A DNA stretch of 12,194 nucleotides from Bacteroidota bacterium (GTDB taxonomy: Bacteria > Bacteroidota > Ignavibacteria > Ignavibacteriales > Ignavibacteriaceae). The stretch covers positions 1 to 12,194 of the forward strand of contig JAJYCM010000053.1 in assembly GCA_021778375.1 (NCBI GenBank), written 5' to 3'. How positions within the stretch are numbered: the first letter of the stretch is position 1; each line of letters opens with the position of its first letter. This document shows, in pieces, positions 1 through 6,672 of this stretch. The position numbers and the translations under genes are program-made. The notes beneath the pieces were generated by a model. The model was not told the origin of the DNA and ran no database searches. It was given only the letters and a program-made list of their open reading frames with translations.

Positions 1-307
1 TTCCGACATCAATTAAAATGGCTCCGGCAATTAGGAAGTCCATATTTATTTTAATTTCGTCGCCGAAATTATTCTTCATAATTTTTGCCATCTCAACTGA
101 CAATTGTACTGCTGTTCTTTTATGTAAAATGAAAGGGATTTTACAATCTTTAAGAAGCAATGAGAAGGGAATGGTTTTCAGGTCTTCAATTGATAATACA
201 CTATTTTCAATTGCATATACCCAGCAATCAAGAACCTTTTCTCTTAGTTCGTTATTCTCAATCCAATTTATTTCCGGCCAGATTTCAATTACGTCGGCTT
301 TCATCAT
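1..307 (-). CDS. HD-domain protein (putative phosphohydrolase), 5' part only
   Basis: An open frame runs from an ATG at 307 to the window edge, giving about 102 residues with the C-terminus outside. The sequence has a tryptophan-rich start (EIWPEINWIEN), then DLKTIPFSLL, HKRT near residue 63, and an FGDE...INMDFLIAGAILIDVG segment at about 81-102. I recognise this layout from a family of HD-superfamily proteins, where the last segment normally continues into GKLLEY. HD proteins are usually metal-dependent phosphohydrolases. Here the His of the HD pair is replaced by Ile (IDVG); relatives I recall have Ala at this place, so a different metal-binding arrangement or loss of activity is possible. 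Two ATGs are adjacent (307 and 304) and I chose the first. Only a weak purine stretch precedes it. It lies 93 bp downstream of the isocitrate dehydrogenase gene on the same strand, so co-transcription is possible. The substrate is unknown. Confidence 0.72.
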   Translation of the reverse strand, partial: MMKADVIEIWPEINWIENNELREKVLDCWVYAIENSVLSIEDLKTIPFSLLLKDCKIPFILHKRTAVQLSVEMAKIMKNNFGDEIKINMDFLIAGAILIDVG

Positions 308-400
308 TTCACTTTCTTGAAGTTTATAAATAGACGAAAGAAAAGAGATGAAGATAATTATTTTGTTATTATTTCTTCTCTCGTTTAATTTATATTTTAC

Positions 401-1576
401 TTACAGATTCTTTATAATCTCATCGGTTAACTCGTAAGTTGTGCAAGCACCTTGGTTAAATACATCGGCGCTGCCTTTTAATTTCATCATATCATAAGTA
501 TTAACATTACCTTCTTCAATAACTTTAGCTATTGCGGCTCTAATGTTTTCGGCAATTTTATTTTCTCCGATATGATCAAGCATCATACAAGCGCTTAAAA
601 TCATCGCAATCGGATTAACTATCGGCGGATTTAATTCCTGATACTTTGGCGCTGAGCCGTGCGTAGGCTCAAATATGGCAACATCTTTTCCGATGTTTGC
701 ACTACATGCAAATCCAAGTCCACCTACTAGCCCCGCAAAACCGTCGCTAACAATATCACCGAACATATTCTCGGCAACTATCACTCCGTAAATTTCAGGA
801 TTCTTAGTAAGCCACATCATTTGCGCATCTATATTTGTATCCCAAAGTTGAATACCGGGATATTCTTTTGCAATCTTCTTACCTTCGTTAAACATCATTC
901 CTGAAGTTTCGCGAAGTACATTAGGTTTTTCGCAAATAGTTACATTCGTATATCCGAATTTTTTTGCATACTCAAAAGCTTCTCGAATGATTCTTTGGCA
1001 GGCATTACGGGTAACTATTCTTGTCGAAATTGCCAGGTCTTCGCCCGGTACATCTTTGAAGGCTTTCATCTTTGGATGTGTCTCGAATGCGTCCCGAACA
1101 GCCTTTGGCGGATTTGTCCACTCAACTCCCGAATATAGACCTTCAGTATTCTGACGGAATATTACAGTATTTATTAATGGTTCATCGAATCCATCTTTAT
1201 TTCTTCTTATAAAGTTTAGAGGATTTCCTTTGAATGACTTACAGGGTCTAATGCAAACATCCAGATTGAAATGCTGTCGCAATCCAACAATAGGGCTAAA
1301 ATAAACATAGCCCTTATTTTGAAGCGAAGGATCAAGTTCTTTTGTTGCTGCGTCTTTCGGTTTGCTAGTAATAGCGCCGAATAATCCTATCCTGTGTTTT
1401 TCAAGTAAATCAATTGTTCTTTTAGGAAGTGCATTCCCTTCTTTGCACCAAAAATCCCATCCTATATCGGCATGAATATATTCGGCAACAAATCCGGCTG
1501 CTGTTAATACCTTAATGGCTTCTGGTAGTACTGTCTTTCCAATGCCGTCTCCCGGCATTGTTACTATCGTTTTCAT
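401..1576 (-). CDS. icd: isocitrate dehydrogenase, probably NADP-dependent
   Basis: This 391-residue member of the isocitrate/isopropylmalate dehydrogenase family should oxidise and decarboxylate isocitrate to 2-oxoglutarate in the cytosolic TCA cycle. The N-terminus has the family motif MPGDGIG (7-13). The substrate pocket resembles E. coli Icd: Ser94 aligns with the phosphorylatable Ser113, with Arg100, Arg110, Arg141, Tyr148 (NTEGLYSGVE), Lys217, Asp250, Asp274 and Asp278. The cofactor loop reads THGSAPKY (305-312). Lys311-Tyr312 match the E. coli NADP-specificity residues Lys344-Tyr345, and Tyr361 matches Tyr391, while Arg395 is replaced by Lys365. This favours NADP over NAD and over isopropylmalate dehydrogenase, but it is an inference by eye. 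The start is supported by a strong Shine-Dalgarno (GAGGGG) about 8 nt upstream of the ATG. No kinase/phosphatase (aceK) gene is visible nearby. An inverted repeat lies 56-75 bp upstream of the start. Confidence 0.93.
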   Translation of the reverse strand: MKTIVTMPGDGIGKTVLPEAIKVLTAAGFVAEYIHADIGWDFWCKEGNALPKRTIDLLEKHRIGLFGAITSKPKDAATKELDPSLQNKGYVYFSPIVGLRQHFNLDVCIRPCKSFKGNPLNFIRRNKDGFDEPLINTVIFRQNTEGLYSGVEWTNPPKAVRDAFETHPKMKAFKDVPGEDLAISTRIVTRNACQRIIREAFEYAKKFGYTNVTICEKPNVLRETSGMMFNEGKKIAKEYPGIQLWDTNIDAQMMWLTKNPEIYGVIVAENMFGDIVSDGFAGLVGGLGFACSANIGKDVAIFEPTHGSAPKYQELNPPIVNPIAMILSACMMLDHIGENKIAENIRAAIAKVIEEGNVNTYDMMKLKGSADVFNQGACTTYELTDEIIKNL

Positions 1577-1631
1577 AATGAGATCCCCTCAATAATGAAT
1601 AAAAATTTTTTCAATGGAAACTTATGTAATA

Positions 1632-1651
1632 TTTCTTGTGAATTCAAGAAA
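1632..1651. promoter_or_regulatory. candidate operator: TTTCTTG-N6-CAAGAAA
   Basis: A perfect 7-bp inverted repeat separated by 6 nt sits 56-75 bp upstream of the isocitrate dehydrogenase ATG. On the minus strand TTGAAT lies within it, followed 17 nt later by TAAGTT, which could be poor -35/-10 boxes. The shape and place suit a dimeric regulator site overlapping a promoter. The bases are AT-rich and no regulator is known, so this is only a candidate. Confidence 0.25.
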
Positions 1652-1671
1652 AGAATTGACTGCAACACTCT

Positions 1672-1685
1672 CTACCGGAAGGTAG
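1672..1685. repeat. short perfect hairpin CTACC-GGAA-GGTAG
   Basis: Five base pairs close a GGAA (GNRA-class) tetraloop, just 30 bp before the 24-nt dispersed repeat. It belongs to the repeat-rich tract upstream of the dehydrogenase gene. It resembles the GGAA tip of SRP RNA only in the loop and lacks the rest of that motif. Confidence 0.45.
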
Positions 1686-1715
1686 GTCCTCTGCGTTATA
1701 TTTTTATAGATGATA

Positions 1716-1739
1716 GTTTTAGAAGTGCCCTTAATATTA
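1716..1739 (+). repeat. dispersed repeat, copy A (core AGAAGTGCCC)
   Basis: This 24-nt segment recurs in inverted orientation at 11966-11990 with one extra T in the T run and one substitution after GCCC. The match covers the T-rich 5' part, the core AGAAGTGCCC and the following TAATATTA. Both copies lie in non-coding DNA next to hairpin-rich tracts about 10 kb apart, so they look like copies of one intergenic repeat family. Confidence 0.6.
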
Positions 1740-1792
1740 AAAGTAAATGGTGATCATTTGCATGAAATCCATTAAAAGGTATAAGAGCAACC

Positions 1793-1958
1793 CACGAATT
1801 TATTCGTGAGGAAGAAATAGCGAAAATTTCTTTTAACCGATTCATCGGTTTCTTAAATGCTACTCATACGTATCATGCTCCGTAAAACGGTCAGAACCGC
1901 AGAGCGGTGATGCATCAGTAGAAAAAGATGGAAAAAATGAACAAAGCTCCGGAGGAGC
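1793..1958. repeat. array of spaced perfect hairpins
   Basis: Five short stems follow one another: 1793-1808 (CACGAAT/ATTCGTG, 2-nt loop), 1812-1832 (AAGAAAT/ATTTCTT, 7-nt loop), 1835-1850 (AACCGA/TCGGTT, loop TTCA), 1896-1908 (ACCGC/GCGGT, loop AGA) and 1946-1958 (GCTCC/GGAGC, loop GGA). The self-complementary ATACGTAT lies at 1866-1873. The stems differ in sequence, so this is not a CRISPR or a tandem repeat. The G+C-rich stems stand out from the AT-rich surroundings. One plus-strand frame (1766-1882) stays open for 39 codons without a start codon, which could be a relic or chance. The pattern resembles the structured non-coding ends of REP or IS200/IS605-like elements, but no Y1 transposase is present. 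Its identity is uncertain. Confidence 0.5.
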
Positions 1959-2565
1959 CACACATAATTACTATATAGAAGAACATTATCAAAAGAATGT
2001 CATCTGTCTTTGTGTCGTAAATTTGCGGCTCTTAGATCCTTGTTCAAGCAATTGTATATGGACGAAATATGATGGATTGTTCTGGGGTGTATTATATAAA
2101 ATATGAATCCCAAATAATTTCGCAGGTTATTTTATATTCTAAAATTATTTTGGACAGCAATGTCTAATATGATTTTTTTCTACCATTTTTTTATATTGGA
2201 CTGCAATAAAATGACCTTTGTTAGTCCGGTCTTTGATTTGTTAACTGATTTTCAGTGTGTCTATAACAGAAAATTTAACTACCTTAAATAGTTCGTTTTT
2301 AGCTCATTTTCGCACTATCACTTTTAGCCTTATCTTGTACTTATCTTATTACTTCTAAATGGTAGTCTGCCATTTTTGACAATTTTTGTCATAATGTTAT
2401 CGATGAGTTCACTCTTTTTACGCAGATATTTTGAAATGCAATTCTCGCTTTTCTTTCTCAATGGCAGTAATAAAACTATAGTTAAATACCGTTATATGAC
2501 AGCTTCAAGTATTGGTGCTTTTTTAATTCTTGGATAAATATTTCTTAGGCAGTCTCGTTTCCTTG

Positions 2566-4113
2566 TTATAATTTCTCTTTCGGAAGTGTAAAATAAAATT
2601 TACTTCCTATTCCTAATTTGCTTTCTACCCAGATTTTCCCGTTATTCATTTCTACAAATTCTTTGCAGATTAAAAGTCCTAGCCCCGTCCCTTTCTCGTC
2701 ATTTGTACCTTTTGTAGATTTAGTATTCAATCCAAATAATTCTTTTGTTTGCGCTTCAGTCATTCCGACTCCGTTATCTGAAACTGTTATAATTATAAAA
2801 TTATTATTTGTTTTTATAGAATCTATTCTTATTGAACCATCCCTATTTGTAAACTTAATCGAATTTGCAATTAAGTTTTGCAATATCGAATGTAGCATTG
2901 TTGGATCCGCCGAAATAAAAATATCTTTATGTGTTTCATTTAGTAGTTCTATTTTTTTTAGTTTAGCATTCTCCGAAAGAAGATTTATCACGCTTTCTGT
3001 TTTGTTATAAAGATTTATCTTCTCAGGGTTTAATTTCATATTGTCAGTTTCTAATCTTGACCAATTTAGCAAATTTTCCAGAAGATTATATTCGTTTTTC
3101 AATAAACTGTATATTTCTTTAATATAATCTTTAATTTCTTCTTGTGAGAATGTTTCAAAATCATTGACCAAAATTTCTGAAAGTCCTAAAAGGGGATTAA
3201 ATGGACCTCTCAAGTCATGAGCTATAATGGAGAATAGCTTATCTTTACTTGCGTTTAATTCTTTCAACGCATTAGAATATTTTTCTAATTTTTCTTCAGC
3301 AAGCTTGCTCGCCGTTATATCACGGGATATTCCAACTAACCCTATACATTGACCCTGTTGATTTATTATAGGAACTTTGGTGGCAGTTACCCATATGTGA
3401 TCCCCATCAGCATTTCTGATCCTTTCTTCTTTTGCTATTAAAGGCAATTTTGATTGGATAATCTTTTGTTCATCTTCATAAGCTGCCGCGGCATGATCTA
3501 TTTCAAAGAAATCAAAGTCACTTTTCCCTATGGCGTCTTTAGGATCTGAAATACCGAAGTGCAACTTTGCTTGAGCATCATTACATCTCGTAAACTTGGA
3601 TTCAGTATCTTTGAAATAAATCGAATCCGGAATGTTGTCAAGTAAAGCTTGAAGTAAATCCTTTTCTTTCATCAAATTTTCTTCTGCAATTATTTTATCC
3701 GTAATATCGATAAAACTCCAAACTCTTCCGACTGATGTATTATTAAATATTTGAGATTGTGAAAATCTTTCTATAATTCGTCCGTCCTTAAATTCTAATA
3801 GATCATGGCTTTCTGCCTCTGGGGTTGAGTATAATTGATTTACTTTATTAATGAAATTAACCGGATCTTTTAATTGGTCAAAAACATACGCTAAAATTTT
3901 TTCGTCATTCCTTTCCTTAATTATTTCTTCAGGGACGCTCCATATCTCTAAAAATTTTTTATTGAAAAAGACAATTTTACCTTGTAAATTAACAACAAGT
4001 ATTCCTTCTCTAATAGCGTTTAAGGTGGAGTTAAGAAGTGACGGAGTTTCATCGTATTTTACTTCTAAGTTTTGATTTTGATGAATGTATCCTTGCTCAT
4101 TTTTCTTGTTCAT
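2566..4113 (-). CDS. soluble PAS-PAS sensor histidine kinase
   Basis: A 515-residue kinase without signal peptide or membrane segment, so it should sense a cytosolic cue. The first PAS lies at about 25-140 (IREGILVVNLQGKIVFFN). The second is at about 150-270, of the type with YFKDTESKF, the DFDFF region and WVTATKVP, ending in GISRDIT. A short linker leads to the HisKA helix pair with FSIIAHDLRGPF, where His299 is the predicted phosphoacceptor. The HATPase_c domain has N-box Asn413/Asn417, G1 DNGVGM (446-451) and G2 GTGLGL (475-480), so all catalytic motifs are intact. There is no receiver or HPt, so phosphate must pass to another protein. A good Shine-Dalgarno (GAAAGGGA) lies just before the ATG. 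It is 203 bp downstream of another kinase gene on the same strand, with which it shares nearly identical 3' DNA. Signal and partner are unknown. Confidence 0.92.
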   Translation of the reverse strand: MNKKNEQGYIHQNQNLEVKYDETPSLLNSTLNAIREGILVVNLQGKIVFFNKKFLEIWSVPEEIIKERNDEKILAYVFDQLKDPVNFINKVNQLYSTPEAESHDLLEFKDGRIIERFSQSQIFNNTSVGRVWSFIDITDKIIAEENLMKEKDLLQALLDNIPDSIYFKDTESKFTRCNDAQAKLHFGISDPKDAIGKSDFDFFEIDHAAAAYEDEQKIIQSKLPLIAKEERIRNADGDHIWVTATKVPIINQQGQCIGLVGISRDITASKLAEEKLEKYSNALKELNASKDKLFSIIAHDLRGPFNPLLGLSEILVNDFETFSQEEIKDYIKEIYSLLKNEYNLLENLLNWSRLETDNMKLNPEKINLYNKTESVINLLSENAKLKKIELLNETHKDIFISADPTMLHSILQNLIANSIKFTNRDGSIRIDSIKTNNNFIIITVSDNGVGMTEAQTKELFGLNTKSTKGTNDEKGTGLGLLICKEFVEMNNGKIWVESKLGIGSKFYFTLPKEKL

Positions 4114-4316
4114 CTTATCCCTTTCCGGTTTTAAAAGATTTTAGTATTTCATTATCTGTCGATAAAGATATTTTGTCATCAACATGATTCACGCAAAAAT
4201 GTTAGTCTAAAATATATAAAAGCCCGCAAATTCCATTACTTCATATTCCCACATCTTAATTTCCCAAGTATCTAGTACAAAGAACAATTAATATAATATT
4301 TTTATCTTTATCCATT

Positions 4317-6086
4317 TTATCCCCCTTTCGAAATAGTAAAATAAAATTTACTTCCTTTCCCAAATTCGCTTTCTACCCATATTATGCCGCCATTCATTTC
4401 TACAAATTCTTTGCAGATTAAAAGCCCTAGCCCAGTCCCTATTTCCCCATTTGTCCCACTTGTTGTTTCTTGTGTATCATCCTTAAAAAGATTATTAATC
4501 ATTTCCAGGCTCATTCCTAAACCATTATCCTCTACGGAAACAGTAAGGTTATTACCTTTATCAGCAATATTTATGTTAACTTCACCTTTTTCATTAGTAT
4601 ACTTAATCGCGTTTGATACAAGATTTCTGATAATAGTCTCTATCATGTCGGGATCGGCATAAGCATTATGATTTGAGCTGACATTGTTCTTAAGAATGAT
4701 GTTCTTGTTTTTTGCTACTATCGCCAAGGATCTGAAGACAGAATTAATAATTGAATCTAAAGATATTATTTTAGGCTCATGATTAACTTTATCTAAATTA
4801 AGCCGTGCCCACGTTAGAAGGTTGTCTATAAGAGATAGAAGATTTTTTAATGATGAATTGATATTGGAAATATAAAGTACTTTTTCACTAGTTGAAATAT
4901 TATCAAAATCTTCAAGCAGCAACTCAGAAAAACCTAATAAACCACTGAAAGGGCTGCGTAAATCATGCGCAATAATCGAAAAAAGTTTATCTTTTTGAAC
5001 GATTAGTTTTGAAAGTTCTTCCTTAGAATTTTTCAATGCTGTTTCATATTCTTTTATTTCGGTAATGTCCGTCATTATTCCTACAATACCGGTGAGATTA
5101 TTATACTCATCAAATATCGGGGCTTTGTTAATCTTGAACCATTTGGCTTCCTTAATGTTTATAGTTATCAATCTTTCAATATTCTTTATTTCCTTTTTCC
5201 CCTTTAATATCTGTTCATCTTCCTTTTTTGCCTCTAAATAATCTGCTTTTGACAGAATCGATGAGTTGTCCTTGCCAATAATATTTTGTTCGTCAACATC
5301 AAAAATTCTTAAATAAGATGAATTCACTAATTCGAATTTCTTATCTAATCCTTTTACAAAAATAATTTCTGGAGCGGCATCGATTATTGTCTTTAATTTC
5401 TTTTGACTTTCGGACACTTTTGCGGCTAAATCCCTTCTTTTCTTAACGTCTTTTATGGTAAATCCAAAGAAAATGCTTAATGTCAAAACAAAAATGACCA
5501 AAAGTAAAATTTGGATGTAAATGCTCTTGTCAGATAGGTTTTGAAACTTAAGGGCGTAATCGAAACTTTTTTTCTCTTCATTTCTATCAATAGCCGAAAG
5601 ATACCCGTATATCTGCCTGAAAGCGCGATCTTTGATTCTTAATTTATTTAGATCATTTTGCTTAAGTAAAGAAAATATACCGGCGGAAGTCAAAGAGTGA
5701 TATTGTATTACCGATTTAAGCGAATCCAGGTATTTTAATGAAAGTGGGTCATTATCTATCAACAGTTCTATATTATTCATTGAACTTTTTATGTAATTGA
5801 AAGTATTACTATAATATAAAGAGTCCTCTTTAGAAATTGCTCTGAAGAAAGAACGGTTTTGCTTTGCTTCAAGTTGATTTAAGGAAGAGATAAGCATATG
5901 GATTGATACCCGAAGCTTTGAATTTTCTACTATTAATTCGGAAGTTTTGTGAAGCTCCAATTTTGAATGAAACCAAAACACACTAAACATAATAACGACT
6001 GTTATTGACAGCCCAAACCCGAATGATAATTTTTTCTCTACCGGAATTTTATCCTGTATATCGAAGAATGATTTGAGAATTTTCAT
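4317..6086 (-). CDS. membrane sensor histidine kinase (CHASE3-like, PAS)
   Basis: This 589-residue kinase has two membrane segments, at about 22-40 and 190-210, flanking a helical extracytoplasmic region of about 150 residues. That region (with ENSKLRVSIHMLISSLNQLEAKQNR) resembles CHASE3 domains by its Glu-rich helix and following YLDSLKSV helix. A cytoplasmic PAS covers about 230-345 and ends in GIMTDITEIK. HisKA follows with FSIIAHDLRSPF, His374 being the predicted phosphoacceptor. HATPase_c has Asn488/Asn492, EDNGLGM (519-525) and GTGLGL (550-555). No receiver or HPt follows. No convincing Shine-Dalgarno precedes the ATG; an upstream ATG in another frame soon stops, so I kept this start. 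It is the upstream member of a two-kinase pair, and transcription may continue into the second kinase. It diverges from the hybrid kinase gene across 586 bp. The ligand is unknown. Confidence 0.92.
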   Translation of the reverse strand: MKILKSFFDIQDKIPVEKKLSFGFGLSITVVIMFSVFWFHSKLELHKTSELIVENSKLRVSIHMLISSLNQLEAKQNRSFFRAISKEDSLYYSNTFNYIKSSMNNIELLIDNDPLSLKYLDSLKSVIQYHSLTSAGIFSLLKQNDLNKLRIKDRAFRQIYGYLSAIDRNEEKKSFDYALKFQNLSDKSIYIQILLLVIFVLTLSIFFGFTIKDVKKRRDLAAKVSESQKKLKTIIDAAPEIIFVKGLDKKFELVNSSYLRIFDVDEQNIIGKDNSSILSKADYLEAKKEDEQILKGKKEIKNIERLITINIKEAKWFKINKAPIFDEYNNLTGIVGIMTDITEIKEYETALKNSKEELSKLIVQKDKLFSIIAHDLRSPFSGLLGFSELLLEDFDNISTSEKVLYISNINSSLKNLLSLIDNLLTWARLNLDKVNHEPKIISLDSIINSVFRSLAIVAKNKNIILKNNVSSNHNAYADPDMIETIIRNLVSNAIKYTNEKGEVNINIADKGNNLTVSVEDNGLGMSLEMINNLFKDDTQETTSGTNGEIGTGLGLLICKEFVEMNGGIIWVESEFGKGSKFYFTISKGG

Positions 6087-6672
6087 TTACTAAACGCACA
6101 TTTTTTGACTAAATTTTACCATCAATGCCGAACCCCTTCCTTTTTCACTTTGTACAATTATTTCGGCTTTGCAGGTCGGAATAATAAATGAATAATTTAA
6201 ACCCCACAAGGGGAAATAATATCAACATAGGGATAATTATAAAGGTATTTGTCATGATGGGCTATTATATCTAAAATTATTCGATTCTTCTTTCATAGTT
6301 TTGTAAAGGAAAGAATGTAACATAGGCACATTCTGCATCTGCTGGCAAAAAGAATTATTTTCAACTTAAACAGATGAACTTCAGTCAAAATATCGAGGGA
6401 TTTTATTCAAAAATACAAAAGTCTGCCCATAACAGATTATAATCCAATTTTTCTCTAAATAGATAATTTATCTTGAACAATAATATTGAACGCTATTATT
6501 ATTCAACAATAAATTCGCTGACTTATTTTTTGGGAGCGAATAATATTATTTTGGACAGATGATTCAAATTTTATAAATTAAAACCTCAAAAAGAAATCCT
6601 TTTTCGAATGATTTTACTCCAGTTGCAAAATGAAATTGTATATCGAATTTTATTAGGAAGCATATTTAATAA
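6087..6672. promoter_or_regulatory. divergent intergenic region between two kinase genes
   Basis: These 586 bp must hold the promoters of the membrane kinase (minus) and the hybrid kinase (plus). No open frame looks real. Visible structure: CCCC-ACAA-GGGG at 6202-6213; TTGAA/TTCAA arms at 6486-6506; and an ATTCGCT/AGCGAAT inverted repeat with a 15-nt loop at 6513-6541. A TTGGAC at 6551 followed 15 nt later by TATAAA (6572-6577) could be a weak plus-strand promoter. None of these boxes is good enough to assert. Confidence 0.4.
6655..6660 (+). promoter_or_regulatory. Shine-Dalgarno AGGAAG supporting a TTG start
   Basis: AGGAAG lies 12 nt before the TTG at 6673, a somewhat long spacing. An in-frame TAA at 6670-6672 directly precedes the TTG, so translation cannot begin further upstream in this frame. 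The next in-frame ATG is residue 55, almost at the edge of the first PAS domain, and has no better ribosome site. Confidence 0.5.

Larger units (their letters stand above)
1577..2565. other. long gene-free region with repeats
   Basis: About 990 bp between the dehydrogenase start and the 3' end of a kinase gene contain no frame I would call a gene. The dehydrogenase-proximal part (1620-1960) holds an inverted repeat, a GGAA-loop hairpin, the dispersed 24-nt repeat and the hairpin array listed separately. The remainder (1960-2565) is AT-rich with long T runs. Its only notable structure is an imperfect hairpin at 2150-2167 (TTGGACA/TGTCTAA around GCAA). No clear rho-independent terminator for the flanking genes was seen. 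It may be a decayed mobile-element insertion, but no transposase remnant could be read. Confidence 0.6.

Noticed and set aside
18..320. A plus-strand frame of about 100 codons
   Set aside because: It lies antisense to the HD-domain protein, whose minus-strand translation has recognisable family motifs, while this frame has none.
1672..1690. GGAA hairpin as a second SRP-like RNA
   Set aside because: Only the CCGGAAGG tip is shared; the AAGCAG internal loop and long flanking stem are absent.
1793..1958. CRISPR array
   Set aside because: The stems are unlike each other, spacing is irregular and there are no repeats of constant length or cas genes.
2150..2167. TTGGACA/TGTCTAA hairpin as an insertion-sequence end
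   Set aside because: The stem has a mismatch and no partner end or transposase was found.
2618..3010. A 130-codon plus-strand frame antisense to a kinase gene
   Set aside because: It mirrors the HATPase region of the PAS-PAS kinase; a similar antisense frame at 4384-4662 arises from the same shared sequence.
2144..6558. 14-nt direct repeat ATTATTTTGGACAG at 2144-2157 and 6545-6558
   Set aside because: The match is short and AT-rich, the flanks do not agree, and only one copy lies upstream of a gene, so chance is a fair explanation.
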